Of a stretch of 64,000 nucleotides of DNA, positions 30,960 to 43,950 are shown in pieces. Every line of letters begins with the position of its first letter. Position 1 is the first letter of the stretch. The stretch spans positions 149,021,106-149,085,105 of the forward strand of contig CAKMRJ010005523.1 in NCBI GenBank assembly GCA_928212115.1, given 5' to 3'. Position numbers and translations under genes: made by a program. Origin of the DNA: Lactuca virosa. Its lineage: Eukaryota > Streptophyta > Magnoliopsida > Asterales > Asteraceae. The notes beneath the pieces were generated by a model. The model was not told the origin of the DNA and ran no database searches. It saw only the letters and a program-made list of their open reading frames with translations.

Positions 30960-32276
30960 TTATCTATAGTGATAAATCTGGGAAGAACCTCAAAGTCATC
31001 TCTTGTACTAAGACCCATAAATATCTACATAAGAAATGTAGCGCATTCTTAGCCCACATTGTAGATAATAAGAGAAAGACAAAAGAAATCAAGGACATAC
31101 CTCAAGTATGTGATTTCTCTAACGTATTTCCTAAAGATCCACCTGGACTACCTCCCGTCCGACAAGTCGAGTTTCGAATCGACTTAATTCCAGGATCAGC
31201 ACCAGTAGCGAAATCTCCTTATCGGTTGGCTCCATACGAAATGTAAGAATTATCTAGCCAACTACAAGAACTTCTTGACAAAGGCTTTATCCGACCAAGT
31301 TTTTCACCTTGGGGAGCACCAATCTTGTTTGTCAAGAAAAAGGACGGATCCTTTCGAATGTGTATTGATTATCGGGAGCTGAACAAGCTAACGATAAAGA
31401 ATCGTTATCCGCTTCCAAGAATTGATGATCTATTCAATCAACTGCAAGGATCCAGCTACTACTCAAAGATAGATCTCAGATCAGGATACCATCAACTCAG
31501 AGTACAAGAAGACAACATTCCAAAAACAGCGTTTAGAACTCGTTATGGTCATTATGAGTTCTTAGTTATGTCTTTTGGATTGACCAATTCCCCAGCAGTG
31601 TTTATGGATCTCATGAATCGTGTTTGCAAACCATACTTGGATAAATTCGTGATCGTATTTATCGGTGATATATTGATATATTCACGAACCAAGGAAGAAC
31701 ATGGTCAACACCTGCAAATAATCTTGAAGCTAGTAAGAAAAGAAATGTTGTACGCCAAATTCTCCAAATGTGAGTTTTGGATTAGAGAAGTACAATTTTT
31801 AGGTCATGTAGTTAGCAACGAAGGAATTCATGTTGACCCATCCAAAGTTGAAGCAATCAGGAATTGGGAAGCACCAAATACGCCAACAGAAGTGCGTCAA
31901 TTCCTAGGACTTGCTGGCTATTACCGTAGATTCATATAGAATTTCTCCAAAATAGCCAAGCTGCTTACAACACTAACCCAGAAGGATACAAAGTTCAACT
32001 GGGAAGACAAACAAGAAGCTGCTTTTTCAGAAACTGAAGCAAATGTTGTGTAGTGCACATATCCTATCCCTTCCAGATGGGACAGAAGATTTCGTCGTAT
32101 ACTGCGCCGCATCAAATCAAGGATTGGGATGTGTGTTGATGCAAAGAAGAAAATTTATCGCCTATGCATCACGACAACTTAAGGTGAATGAGAATAATTA
32201 CACTACCCATGATCTTGAATTGGGAGTGTAGTTTTTGCACTAAAAATCTAGAGACATTACTTATACGGTACTAAGT
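30960..32276 (+). pseudogene. pol: Element G reverse transcriptase and first part of RNase H, broken
   Basis: Reverse transcriptase: LFVKKKDGSFRMCIDYREL, KIDLRSGYHQLRV, then VFIGDILIYS where VFIDDILIYS is expected (GGT 31664-31666), so the first catalytic Asp of the pair is Gly. Stops are TAA 31244-31246 and TAG 31937-31939. After another frameshift, RNase H reads VVYCAASNQG instead of VVYCDASNQG (GCC 32106-32108). A further shift near 32230 precedes the point where the E-family LTR enters at 32277. The rest of RNase H resumes at 43839 (short duplicate) and 49278 (true continuation). Confidence 0.88.
32272..32276. repeat. Target-site duplication TAAGT (first copy)
   Basis: TAAGT ends at the LTR start TGTGACATCC. 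It recurs at 43839-43843 and 49278-49282, each directly after GCGTTACA. Three copies instead of two reflect a later tandem duplication. Confidence 0.88.
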
Positions 32277-32902
32277 TGTGACATCCCCTAATTTCTCGGC
32301 CAGAAAAGACCGATTTAATTTATACTTTTAAAATAAAATCAGAGTAATCTTTTTAAAAGATGTTGCGGAATTTGTTCCCAAAAACAAATATAATAAAAAT
32401 TTATCAAAACATTTCTTAAAGAAATATATTTTCCATTTCATAACAAAACCTCGGGAGTTCATGTTCTGATACAGATCAAAAGCATATACAGTATATTATA
32501 AGCTTTACAACATTTATTTACATCTACTGGCCTATAATCCAAAATCTCTCGTTAAGTCATCCAACTATGCTCATGCCACTACCTGTAATACAAGAAACTG
32601 AGTGGGTCAGGCTTGGGAGCCTGGTGAGCATATAGGGTTTTCAACCCACAAATAATAAATTTATTAACTTCATCATTCAACAATAATTTTATTAATTTGA
32701 TTAACCAAAAATAACCCTAATCACCCATTCCCGTTATCCTCACTTTACGTCCCTAAAACAACTATCACAAGGGACCTAGCCTAAGGATTTTCATCAGGGT
32801 GACAACACTGCTTCGGGGGTTCCTCAACAATTTATGTCAAATAAGACAACCAATGGGGTGACAACACTGCTTTCCTCAGCAATTTACGTCAAATAAGACA
32901 AC

Positions 32903-32907
32903 CAATG
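32903..32907. repeat. Target-site duplication of element F (CAATG), left copy
   Basis: CAATG precedes TGTAACATAC and recurs at 42074-42078 after TTCTTTCA. Confidence 0.88.
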
Positions 32908-33943
32908 TGTAACATACAAGTTTTGAAATCGTGTTGTATAATAAATAATATTGTGAAATACTATGTGAATTTGAGTATTGAATTCTAACAGATAGTTTTT
33001 ACTAGAAATGAAGTAAAACTATGTTTAGAATCACTCAGAAAATATAGGAAGTCTTTTGAGACTTATAAGCGAAAACCTCGTATGAGGAAGTATAATTTTA
33101 TTATTGAAAGTTGTAGATAATCTCGTTAGAAACTTATAGGCGAAAACCTCGTCCAAATTCGAGTTATAACGAAGAAGTTATGACCAATCGAAGATCCGCG
33201 ACAAAACCGGCACGACGCCGAATGACGTAAAAAGTAAGTTTTTGATAAACTACTTTTTAACCTTAGTGATCTAAATGAAAGTCGTAGTATTCGTTAAACC
33301 GAGAAGTTCAATAAAAAGAACGCCAAAATCTGACTTCGTATGAGGAAGTTATGAGTTTTCTAAATTTCGGAATAACAGTAGACAGCTAAAAACTCGAATT
33401 TTAGATCGAAATATATTTAGCCAACACAACCTAAATGAGAATTGAAGGTCTCGTCATTTGTAGTACAACGGTAAAAGTCTGACGAAAACGGATGTCGGAT
33501 GAAGAAGTTATGAATTTTTAACGGATTTTCCTGTCCCGGTCTGTTAAAAATAATAATACTAAAATTAAAATCAAAATTAGCCGACCAAGTCTAAACGAAA
33601 GTTGTAGAGCATAGTTTTAGCTACGCGTGCATATAAAGAACATCAAAAACGGAGTTCATATGCGAAAGTTATGAATTTCGGAAGACTTTGGCTCAAAATC
33701 CGAGAATTTCGGATAAACTCGCATGAATAGTACTCGCCACGCCACTCTTCTCACAAATCCAACCCGTGTCCACTCGTGCCCATCGCTGATTGGTCCGAAG
33801 CTGAGGTCCACTAGGCATCCAACGCGCCTTTTGGCGTCCTAGGCGACGTCTAAGACGCCTCGCACCAGCTGCGTGTCTCTCTCCCTGCGCTGCCACTTGC
33901 CTTCGCTGCTGACTCCCTTCTTGGCCGACTTCGGATTCCACCC

Positions 33944-33950
33944 TATAAAA
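33944..33950 (+). promoter_or_regulatory. TATA box of element F LTR
   Basis: TATAAAA followed by GGGATGCC. The 3' LTR copy lies at about 40934. Confidence 0.72.
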
Positions 33951-34234
33951 GGGATGCCTGCGAGACCTTCTGACTAAATTCAAGAAATTGCCATTTTTGG
34001 CCCCACTTTCCATATTTTGTCTATTTCCATATCCCTCGAAGTCCCGGTATTATTTTTAAAGCCCAGAATACGTCCCGAAGTGCCCGGAGAGCCCGAGAAA
34101 TTTATCGTTTCGGTTTGAAGCTCTATCCTCGCAAGGCCTATTTTTCAATAAATCTCCCGGTTTTCAACGACGAAAGCTATTTATAGGAACGAAGTGCTGC
34201 CCAAATTACTATTTTGACCCCCGGTTAATTCAAG

Positions 34235-34794
34235 GTGAGTTCAATATATAGGAACACATGTATGTTATGTGTTATATGTGCTATGTGCTTTTCAGTATTA
34301 TTATTCCGGGTTATTTTTCCCGTGTTATTTTATTCGCTATTTTTATAGAAAAACTAATACCTTTGACCATGTGATCAGTGAAAGGACTTAGATTCACATT
34401 GGTACTGGTACGTAGCCTCTGGCCATGTAGAGCATGTCTCCGTAAGAGAATGACTTCTATTCTATGGCATTGGCAAATGGTTAGACAGGGCTATAAGCCT
34501 GAAATCTACCAAAATGTTAATCGGAAGTTGTATGTCTTCTGTGCCATTTGGGCCGAAGCTTTATTGATGTATATCAAGTATGGAAATTGTTATGTCTCAT
34601 TGATTGTATATCTTTGAATCAAGTCATTGATTGATATGAAAACTTTATCACATGATTCACATATGCCTTTGTTGTTCCTTGTTTCTCTTTGCTTCTGCCA
34701 TATTGAAGTATATATATGGCATAACATTATATTGTATCTATTATTGAACACACTAAGCGTCTCCTCTTACCCTATTAATGTTTAACAATTACAG
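34235..34794 (+). other. Predicted intron inside the element F LTR
   Basis: Donor CAAG|GTGAGTTCA matches the plant consensus perfectly. The best acceptor is TTTAACAATTACAG|GAG, 560 bases on. It is shorter than in A and G, with a different acceptor sequence. Confidence 0.4.
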
Positions 34795-35085
34795 GAGATA
34801 TGTAATCAGTATGATCGTATATTGTTCGAAGATTTAGAATAGTTTGTAATTGTACTTTTGTACTTTGGTTCAGGTTTGTATAAATTACAATATCCTGGGT
34901 AGTCATGTAATATATAACACTTTGTAATAGTCGGTTTGTATCCAGTAGTTTGTAACCTCTTTATCAATATAAAATATTGTTTTTATGAATATGCAAATAG
35001 CATGTTTTGGAGTAACTATATTGTCAAGTATGAAAGTTTGGGTCTTTCAGAAATACGAAAGTTTAGAAAGGGGTTCTTTCAATCA

Positions 35086-35097
35086 TAGTATCAGAGC
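35086..35097 (+). promoter_or_regulatory. Primer-binding site of element F (one mismatch)
   Basis: TAGTATCAGAGC differs from the canonical TGGTATCAGAGC by one base (G to A), four bases after the LTR end. Confidence 0.78.
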
Positions 35098-35279
35098 AGT
35101 AGTTTAAGTGAACTAAATGCCACAGATTGGTATTTAGACTTAAACTATTGGAAGTTCAATATATGAACTGAATCATTATAAGTATATGGATACAAACCAT
35201 AGGAAAGACTTAAGTGAAGTATTAGGTTATAATAAATCCTAATATTCTGAAATACAATGTTACTCCATATTACAGAGCG

Positions 35280-36524
35280 ATGGCTGAACAAGTAAGTAGT
35301 CATACCCCTGAGGTTGGTGAAGGCCCTCAACCTGAGGAAGTAAATACTCCAGTATCTCCTCGTGAGGAGCGACTCTTGGGTAAACTTACCGGTGTTATTC
35401 GACAGACTCTCGAAGAACACAAAAAGAATGGTGATAAAGGAAAAGAGAAAGTCACTGGAGAATCTTCAGGAGTGAAGGCGAGACATCCCTCATTCAAGAC
35501 TTTCAAGAGTAGTGGTGCTATAGAGTTTTCTGGTGTCCTTAATCCCATAGTTGTTCTAACTTGGATTTAGAACACCGAGAAAGTATTTCGTGTCTCTCAT
35601 GTGGATAATGAAGACAAGGCTATCTATGCTTCTGCAATTCTCATCGGAGAAGCCTTGGTCTGGTGGGAAGCAACATATGAAGCTCTCAACGGGTATGACT
35701 AGGAGAATTTATCCTGGGAGTTGTTCAAAACTCGTGTGCTAGAGAAGTATTGTCCTCTAAATATGAGGAGAAGATTGGAGAAGGATTTCCTCGAGCTTAA
35801 ACAGGGAGGAATGACTGTGAATGAGTATGAAACTCAGTTCAATCAAAAAGCACGATTTTCTGCAACGTATATTCCAACTGAAGATGAGAAAATTCAGTTA
35901 TTCTTAGAAGGACTACGACATGAAATCCATGATTTTGTAGCCAATCGGGATATTCTGTCATTTGATAAAGCTGTTGAGTATGCTCGAAGGCGTGAGCATG
36001 ACTTAGAGATACGTGGTGCCACTCTTACGGTTCCAAAGCATCCACGTACTGAAAGAACTGCTCCTGTTTCCACTATTCCACCAGCTCAATCTGTTCGAAC
36101 TGATCCTAGCAGGCAAGCACAGTCTCAGAGTGCTTTTCGTGGCCGCGGCAGGTCACAATCTTTTTCTATTCAATCACCTTCATGTCGCGTTTATGGAAGG
36201 AATCATCCGGGCCAATGCAAAATAGACAAGGAATCCATTATCTGTTATGGATGTGGAGAAACTGGTCATATAAAGCCATCTTGCCCAAGGAAGGATGTGA
36301 CTTGCTATGCATGTGGTATTACTGGCCATAAGAAGCGTTTCTGCCCTACTCTTACCAGCCAAGTGACGGGAAGTCAAGCTTCTGTTCAACAACCAGCGAG
36401 AAACCAAGCTCCTATTCAACAATCAAAGGGTACTCCAACCAAAAAGGAGGAGGTGCCAAAAGCTAAGGGTCGTGCATTTCAGATTACCACAGAGGAGGCA
36501 CGCGAGGACTCGAATGTTGTGACG
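35280..36524 (+). pseudogene. gag: Element F gag
   Basis: ATG 35280 (MAEQVSSHTPEVGEG). In-frame stops are TAG 35568-35570 (Gln or Trp expected near WIQNTE) and TAG 35700-35702; otherwise one frame runs into pol. Capsid includes ALVWWEATYEAL and LEKDFLELKQGGMTVNEYE. Two zinc knuckles: CYGCGETGHIKPSC and CYACGITGHKKRFC, both canonical. No separate pre-gag ORF is seen: only about 180 bases separate the primer site and this ATG. Confidence 0.88.
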
Positions 36525-38046
36525 GGTACATTTCTTGTCAACTCCAGACCTACTCACATCTTATTTGATTCTGGTGCCTCAGATTCTTTTGTGTCTTCTA
36601 AATTTGCGCATTCTTTTCAAACTACTTGCTATGCACTCACGCAACCATTTCACGTAGATACTGCAGGAAGTATATCATTACTTGCTGATAAAATCTATAG
36701 GGATTGTGTCATAGAAATAGAAGGCTATAATTTTCTTGCTAACCTAATCCCTATCTCCTTACCCAATTTTGATATTATTCTCGGCATGGATTGGTTGTCA
36801 AAGAACCACGCAGAGCTCTTGTGTTACGAAAAGATGGTACGCATTCCTATTGAAGGGGAAGATCCTATTTATGTCTACGGTGAACAAAGGATCTTAAAAA
36901 TAATTTCTTTCCTCAAAGCTCGTAAATTTATATCGAAGGGTTGCCCTATCTATCTAGCCTATACAGTTGATATCTCAAGAGAGGAGAATAAAACTGTGAA
37001 TGATGTTCCCGTTGTTAACGAATATCCTGATGTTTTCCCTGATGAATTGCCTGGACTTCCTCCGGACAGGCAAGTAGAATTCCGAATCAACCTTGTGCCT
37101 GGTGCTGCTCCAATTGCGAAGACTCCTTATCGTCTTGCGCCAGCTGAAATGAAGGAAATGATGATCCAACTGGAGGATTTACTTGACAAAGGTTTTATTC
37201 GACCGAGTACCTCACCCTGGGGTGCTCCAGTATTGTTTGTCAAGAAGAAGGACGGGTCCATGCGAATGTGCATTGATTATCGTGAGCTGAATAAGGTGAC
37301 TATCAAGAACAAGTACCCACTACCTCGCATTGATAATTTATTCGATCAACTTCAGGGTGTTAGCTATTTCTCAAAGATTGATTTGAGATCTGGCTATCAT
37401 CAGTTGAAAGTACAAGAGCAGGATATACCGAAGACTGCTTTCCGTACTCGTTATGGGCATTTTGAATTCCTTGTCATGCCATTCGGTCTGAGAAATGCTC
37501 TTGCCGTATTCATGGATATGATGAATCGGGTATGCCGCCCAATGCTCGATAAATCTGTCATCGTATTCATTGACGATATTCTAATCTATTCCAAGTCTGA
37601 AGCTGATCATGCCATTCATATTCGTGAAATCTTAGAACTTCTTCGAAAGGAGAAACTTTATGCTAAATTCTCGAAATGTGAATTTTGGCTTCGCCAAGTT
37701 CAATTTCTCGGCCATGTTATTTCTGGTGACGGTGTATCCGTAGATCCTACCAAAATCGAAGCCATTCAGAATTGGGAAGCGCCTCGCAATGCTTCCGAAA
37801 TTCGTAGTTTCATGGGTCTTGCGGGTTATTACCGGAGATTCATTAAAGACTTTTCTCGTATAGCTGTACCACTTACTAGTCTTACTCGAAAGGAAGCAAA
37901 GTTCGAATGGGGTGAAGCCCAAGAAAAAGCTTTCTCGGCATTAAAAGATCTTTTGACTCATGCTCCAATCTTATCGCTTCCAAAAGGTGATAATGATTTC
38001 TCCGTATATAGCGATGCTTCTGGGTTGGGACTCGGTTTGTGTGTTG
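36525..38046 (+). pseudogene. pol: Element F protease, reverse transcriptase, start of RNase H
   Basis: Same frame as gag. Protease ILFDSGASDSFVSS (active Asp intact, about 36560) and IILGMDWLSKNHAE. Reverse transcriptase LFVKKKDGSMRMCIDYRELN, KIDLRSGYHQLKV and VFIDDILIYS (intact, about 37563-37592). RNase H starts SVYSDASGLGLG with its Asp present. A one-base shift near 38036-38046 then ends the frame at 38060, and RNase H continues in the next frame. Confidence 0.9.
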
Positions 38047-39834
38047 ATGCAACGTGGTAAAGTGATAGCATATGCCTCAAGACAACTGAAAGATTATGAA
38101 AAGAATTATCCTACCCATGATCTCGAACTCGCTGCCGTGGTATTTGCCTTGAAACTTTGGAGGCATTACCTTTTTGGTACAAAATGCCAACTTTTTACCG
38201 ACCACAAGAGTCTCAAGTATATATTCAGTCAGCAAACTCTGAATATGAGACAGCAATGAGCCATGGAGCTGATCAAAGACTATGACTGCGAAATCCTGTA
38301 CCATCCTGGAAAGTCCAATGTGGTTGCCGATGCACTTAGCAGGAAGGTTTATCGAAATAATATGTGTTATACTATTACTCACACTACGGTGAAGTTCACT
38401 ATCCTAGATGAACTAGAGAAGTGGCAAGTTGAGGCCTTAAAGCCAGAAAATGTGAAGAAGGAAGGGATGGTACATTATGTTGATGTTTTACTTGATGATT
38501 CACGAGGATTAAAGGTATTTAAGAACCGGGTATGGATTCCAAAGATTGGTGGATTAAGACAGAAGATTTTAGATGAAGCTCATAAGTCTAAGCTATCAAT
38601 ACATCCTGGTACAAGTAAAATGTACTATGATGTAAGAGTTGATTATTGGTGGCCTGGACTAAAGAGAGACATTGGAAGATATGTACATGAATGCTTAGTA
38701 TGTTTACAAGTTAAAACAGAGCACCAAAAACCATACGGAACCCCAGAAAGTCTTAGTGTTCCTGTATGGAAATGGGAAGAGCTGTCTATGGATTTTATTA
38801 CCAAATTGCCAAAGACTGCTAGATAGCATGATAGCATTTGGGTACTCGTTTACCGCCTGACTAAGAGTGCACATTTTCTCGCCATGCGTGAAACAGCTCC
38901 AATGGAGAAATACGCACAAGTATACTTGGATGAAATTGTTGCAAGACATGGTGTGCCACTAAAGATCATTTCCGAGCGCGATACTCGCTTCACTTCTCAC
39001 TTTTGGGCGAGTATGCAACGTGAATTAGGATCTCGAGTTGCCCTCAGCACAGCTTATCATCCCCAGACAGATGGTCAGACGGAGAGAACAATCCAAACAG
39101 TAGAAGATATGCTTCGTGCATGTGTCTTGGAGTTTGGTGGTAACTGGGACAAATACTTGCCTCTTGTCGAATTTTCATATAATAACAGTTACCACGCTTC
39201 AATCAAAATGCTACCATATGAAGCATTATATGGTCGCAAATGTCGTACGCCGTTATGTTGGCGTGATGTAGGACAAAAGATCCTTGGAGGTCTTGAAATG
39301 ATTCAAGACACTACTGACAAGATTCAAATCGTACGAGAAAGAATGAAAGCGGCCCAGGATCGACAGAAGTCCTATACAGAAAAGAGGAGGCGACCCATAG
39401 AATTTCACGTGGGTGATTTTGTAATGCTGAAGGTATCCCCATGGAAAGGCCTTATGAGATTTGGGAAGAAAGGAAAGTTGAGTCCCAGATTTGTTGGACC
39501 TTTCAAAATCATCCAGAGAATTGGAAAACAAGCATACCGCTTAGAACTGCGTGAAGATTTAGCAGGCATTCATGATGTGTTTCATGTGAGTTATCTGTGC
39601 AAATGCTTGAGCATCTATGATGAGACAGTTCCATTATCCGAGGTGAAATTGGATAATAAATTAAGATATGTCGAAGAGCCTGAAGGGATCGTGAAAGAAA
39701 GAACAACTAATCTACGCAACAAAGAAGTAAAATTGGTGCTTGTCAAGTGGAAACACCATCGAGGCCCAAATTATACTTGGGAAAATAAGAATGAGATAAA
39801 AGCAAAATATCCCCATTTTGTTTTAATCAATGTA
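38047..39834 (+). pseudogene. pol: Element F RNase H end, integrase, chromodomain-like tail
   Basis: The frame carries MQRGKVIAYASRQLKDYEKN and the HDLELA motif. Stops are TGA 38257-38259 (Trp expected, TGG to TGA) and TAG 38824-38826. Integrase zinc region ends CLVCLQVK. Catalytic residues lie in SMDFITKLP, ISERDTRFTSHFW and TDGQTERTIQ, all present. The C-terminal tail LVLVKWKHHRGPNYTWENK is chromodomain-like. The natural stop after KYPHFV seems lost by a shift, so the frame runs on into the 3' LTR to 39951. Confidence 0.9.
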
Positions 39835-39854
39835 ATTTCGGGGACGCAATCCTC

Positions 39855-39870
39855 AAAAGGAGGAGGTATT
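39855..39870 (+). promoter_or_regulatory. Polypurine tract of element F
   Basis: AAAAGGAGGAGGTATT next to TGTAACATAC. It is preceded by TTTCGGGGACGCAAT, a decayed form of the hairpin seen in A, D and G. Confidence 0.78.
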
Positions 39871-42073
39871 TGTAACATACACGTTTTGAAATCGTGTTTT
39901 ATAAGAAATAATATTGTGAAATACTATGTGAATTTGAGTATTAAATTCTAACAGATAGTTTTTACTAGAAATGAAGTAAAACTATGTTTAGAATCACTCA
40001 GAAAATATTGGAAGTCTTATGAGATTCCAATTAAAAGCCAAATAGTGAAAATATAAATTTGAAATAAGTAGAATTTTATTATTGAAAGTTGTAGATAATC
40101 TCGTTAGAAACTTATAGGAGAAAACCTCGTCGAAATTCGAGTTATAACGAAGAAGTTATGACCAATCGAAGATCCGCGACAAAACCGGCACGGCATCGAA
40201 TGACGTAAAAAGTGAGTTTTTGATAAACTACTTTTTAGCCTTAGTGATCTAAATGAAAGTCGTGGTATTCGTTAAACCGAGAAGTTCGATAAAAAGAACG
40301 CCAAAATCTGACTTCGTATGAGGAAGTTATGATTTTTCTAAATTTCGGAATAGCAGTAGACAGCTAAAAACTCGAATTTTAGATCGAAAGATATTTAGCC
40401 AACACAACCTAAATGAGAATTGAAGGTCTCGTCATTTGTAGTACAACGGTAAAAAGTCTGACGAAAATGGATGTCGGATGAAGAAGTTATGAATTTTTAA
40501 CGGATTTTCCTGTCCCGGTCTGTTAAAAATAATAATATTAAAATTAAAACCAAAATTAGCCGACGAAGTCTAAACGAAAGTTGTATAGAATAATTTTAGC
40601 TACGCGTGCATATAAAGAACGTCAAAAACAGAGTTCATATGCGAAAGTTATGAATTTCGGAAGAATTTGGCTCAAAATCTGAGAATTTCGGATAAACTCG
40701 CATGTATAGTACTAGCCACGCCACTCTTCTCGCGAATCCGACCCGTGTCCACTCGTGCCCGTCGCTGATTGGTCCGAAGCTGAGGTCCATTAGGCATCCG
40801 ACGCGCCTTTTGGCATCCTAGGCGACGTCTAAGACGCCTCGTAAGACGCCTCGTACCAACTGCGTGCCTCTCTCCCTCGCTGCCACCTGCCTTCGCTGTT
40901 GACTCCCTTCTTGGCCGACTTCGGATTCCACCCTATAAAAGGGATGCCTGCGAGACCTTCCGACTAAATTCAAGAAATTGCCATTTTTGGCCCTACTTTC
41001 CATATTTTGACTATTTCCATATCCCCTGAAGCCCCGGTATTATTGTTAAAGCCCAAAATACGTCCCGAAGTGCCCGGAGAGCCCGAGAAATTTATCGTTT
41101 CGGTTTGAAGCTCTATCCTCGCAAGGCCTATTTTTCAATAAATCTCTTGGTTTTCAACGACGAAAGCTATTTATAGGAACGAAGTGCTGCCCAAATTACT
41201 ATTTTGACCCCCGGTTAATTCAAGGTGAGTTCAATATATAGGAACAATTGTATGTTATGTGTTATATGTGCCATGTGCTTTTCAGTATTATTATTCCGGG
41301 TTATTTTTCCTGTGTTATTTTATTCGCTATTTTTATAGCAAAAGTAATACCTTTGACCATGTGATCAGTGAAAGGACTTAGATTCACATTGGTACTGGTA
41401 CGTAGCCTCTGGCCATGTAGAGCATGTCTCCGTAAGAGAATGACTTATATTCTATGGCATTGGCAAATGGTTAGACAGGGCTATAAGCCTGAAATCTACC
41501 AAAAATGTTAATCCGAAGTTGTATGTCTTCTGTGCCATTTGGGCCGAAGCTTTATTGATGTATATCAAGTATGGAAATTGTTATGTCTCATTGATTGTAT
41601 ATCTTTGAATGAAGTCATTGATTGATATGAAAACATTATCACATGATTCACATACGCCTTTGTTGTTCCTTGTTTCTCATTGCTTCTGCCATATTGAAGT
41701 ATATATATGGCATAACATTATATTATATCTATTATTGAACTCATTAAGCGTCTCCGCTTACCCTATTAATGTTTAACAGTTACAGGAGATATGTAATCAG
41801 TATGATCGTATACTGTTCAAAAGATTTAGAATAGTTTGTAATTGTACTTTTGTACTTCAGTTTAGGTTTGTATAAATTACAATATCCTGGGTAGTTATGT
41901 AATATATAACACTTTGTAATAGTCGGTTTGTATCCAGTAGTTTGTAACCTCTTTATCAATGTAAAATATTGTTTTTATGAATATGCAAATAGCATGTTTT
42001 GGAGTAACTATATTGTCAAGTATGAAAGTTTGGGTCTTTCAGAAATACGAAAGTTTAGAAAGGGGTTCTTTCA
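39871..42073 (+). repeat. Element F 3' LTR
   Basis: 2203 bp copy of 32908-35081 with a small tandem gain (GACGCCTCGTAAGACGCCTCG near 40835) and a replaced block near 40020-40080. Confidence 0.9.
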
Positions 42074-42078
42074 CAATG
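42074..42078. repeat. Target-site duplication of element F, right copy
   Basis: CAATG, identical to 32903-32907. The solo LTR resumes at 42079. Confidence 0.88.
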
Positions 42079-43838
42079 TGGTGACAAAATTTCTTTCCTC
42101 CACAATTTATGTCAAATAAGGCAAACATCGGGGTGACAACATTGCTTTCCTTCAGCAATTTATGTCAAATAGGCACGAAGTCACATCGTCGCCAAGGTTT
42201 ATACAACAGGCACTAAGTCCATAGCTGCCAACGTACTAAATCCATAGCTACCAACGTACATCTATAATGTACTAAATTCATAGCTACTAACGTACATCTA
42301 TACCATACTTTTATCCCTCATTCTTTATCTACCCATGTTTTACGCATCATATTTGAAGATAATATATATACATTTTAAATCATTTTAAACATGTATAAAA
42401 CATTCATTCAACATCCATCTCAAATAAACAAACAACATATATACACATAACACATATTTTATATGAAATACTTCATATCTATGTGTAAGATGAAAGTGAC
42501 TATACACTCACTTGATTTAATGATAATCGGGCAGCACTTCGTTTCCTAAAACGATCGTTTCTAATAAACCCGAGAGTTTTATTGAGAAATCGGGCTCTGC
42601 GAGGGTTGGGCTTCAAAACCGAAAAGATAAATTTTTCCGGGTCTTCGGGCACTTCAGGACGTATTTTCGGTGTTTGGTATAATATCGGGGCTTTGGGGGA
42701 AGTTCGAATGGAAGAAATATTGTTTAAGGGGTGTAAAATGACACTTTTCCAAAATATACCCGGGAGGTCTCGCACCCTTCTATTTATAGGGGGAGCCTCG
42801 GAGCCGAACCAATGAGAAGGAGACACACGTCGCAACTGCGAGGTTTAGAGGCGGGGGAAGGCTGATGGCGGTGCGAGGCTCGGCCACGTGTGGTCTTCGG
42901 ATTGGCCGAGCCTTCGGTGCGAGGATGGTGCGACACACCTCGCCAGCTGGCCTCGGGTGACTCAACAATTTGGACACGTGGCATGCTACGAGCAAGGGTG
43001 ACGTGGCTGAAGCATGACCATGCGAAATTTCTTTGATTTCATGTTTTTCTCGATTTTTGAGCCAAAACTTCTAAAATCCATAACTTTCGCATACGGGCTC
43101 CGTTTTTTATGTTCTTTACATGCACGCGTAGGTAAAATTACGCTCTAGAACTTTTGTTTAGACTTTGGCGGCTAATTTTGAGTTTAATTTTAATATTATT
43201 ATTTTTAACAGACCGCGATAGGAAATCCGTTAAAAATTCATAACTTCTTCATCTGACGTCCGTTTTCATCTGTCTTTTTACCGTTATACTAATATTGACG
43301 AGACCTTCGATTCTCGTTTAGGTCGTGTCGGCTATAAATCACTCAATCTAAAATTCGAGTTTTTAGCTGTCTACTACTAAGCTGAAACTTAGAAAAATCA
43401 TAACTTCCTCATACGCAGTCAGATTTGGGCGTTCTTTTTATGCATACTCTCGGTTTAACGAACACTACAACTTTCATTTAGATCACTAAGGCTAAAAAGT
43501 AGTTTATCAAAAACTCACTTTTTACGTCATTCGGCACCGTGTCGGTTTTGTCGCGAAACTTCGACAGGTCATAACTTCGTTATAACTCGGATTTCGATTT
43601 TCTTTATATATCTGAAATCCTTGTCACGACCACTACAACTTTCTTAATAGATATCGGCTTTATCTAATATTTATTTTTGACGCTCATTTTTATTCTTAGT
43701 TTAATTAAATCCTAATAACTAAACATAAAACACATAATAATCACATAATTCCTCTTCATTTCTTCAAAATGAGTTACAAAGGTTGACCTAGACTATTACA
43801 TCATCATTAATGCCTATCCTGAAAACACGGGCGTTACA

Positions 43839-43950
43839 TAAGTGTACTATTTTTACCGACCACAAGAGTCTCCATCACATCTTCAACCAAAAAGATCTTA
43901 ATATGAGACAACGAAGATGGGTCGAATTGTTGAATGATTACGAATGTGAG
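43839..43950 (+). repeat. Duplicated piece of element G RNase H
   Basis: TAAGTGTACTATTTTTACCG to GAATGTGAGAT repeats 49278-49389. It encodes TIFTDHKSLHHIFNQKDLNM of RNase H. It ends abruptly at a junction into the middle of an E-family LTR. Confidence 0.88.

Larger units (their letters stand above)
32908..35081 (+). repeat. Element F 5' LTR
   Basis: 2174 bp. Four U3 repeat cores (33175, 33346, 33505, 33666), inverted CCAAT (ATTGG near 33790), TATAAAA at 33944, donor CAAG|GTGAGTTCA at 34235 and acceptor ATTACAG ending 34794. Short ORFs inside (33693-34013, 34378-34617) are repeated in the 3' LTR. Confidence 0.9.
32908..42073 (+). mobile_element. Element F: full-length gypsy chromovirus
   Basis: 5' LTR 32908-35081, near-canonical primer site, gag-pol 35280-39834, polypurine tract, 3' LTR 39871-42073, CAATG duplication. 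LTRs start TGTAACATAC and end TTCTTTCA, unlike the TGACA ends of the others. One block of the two LTRs (about 33060-33110 versus 40020-40080) differs by replacement rather than point changes. It is nested in the solo LTR, so it is younger than the K duplication. Pol has one frameshift and a few stops with its catalytic acids intact. Confidence 0.92.
32277..43838 (-). mobile_element. Solo LTR of the E/K family, interrupted by element F
   Basis: 32277-32907 plus 42079-43838 together make about 2.4 kb, one complete minus-strand LTR from TGTGACATCCCC to GGGCGTTACA, flanked by TAAGT. It has no internal region. The part right of F carries the same TATA region, U3 repeats and LTR start as 46818-49277. 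It most likely arose by recombination between two LTRs of a duplicated copy of K. Confidence 0.83.

Noticed and set aside
32801..32907. Repeated GGGGTGACAACACTGCTTTCC words as a satellite
   Set aside because: They are a short internal repeat of the E/K-family LTR (also 47330-47520), not a tandem satellite array.
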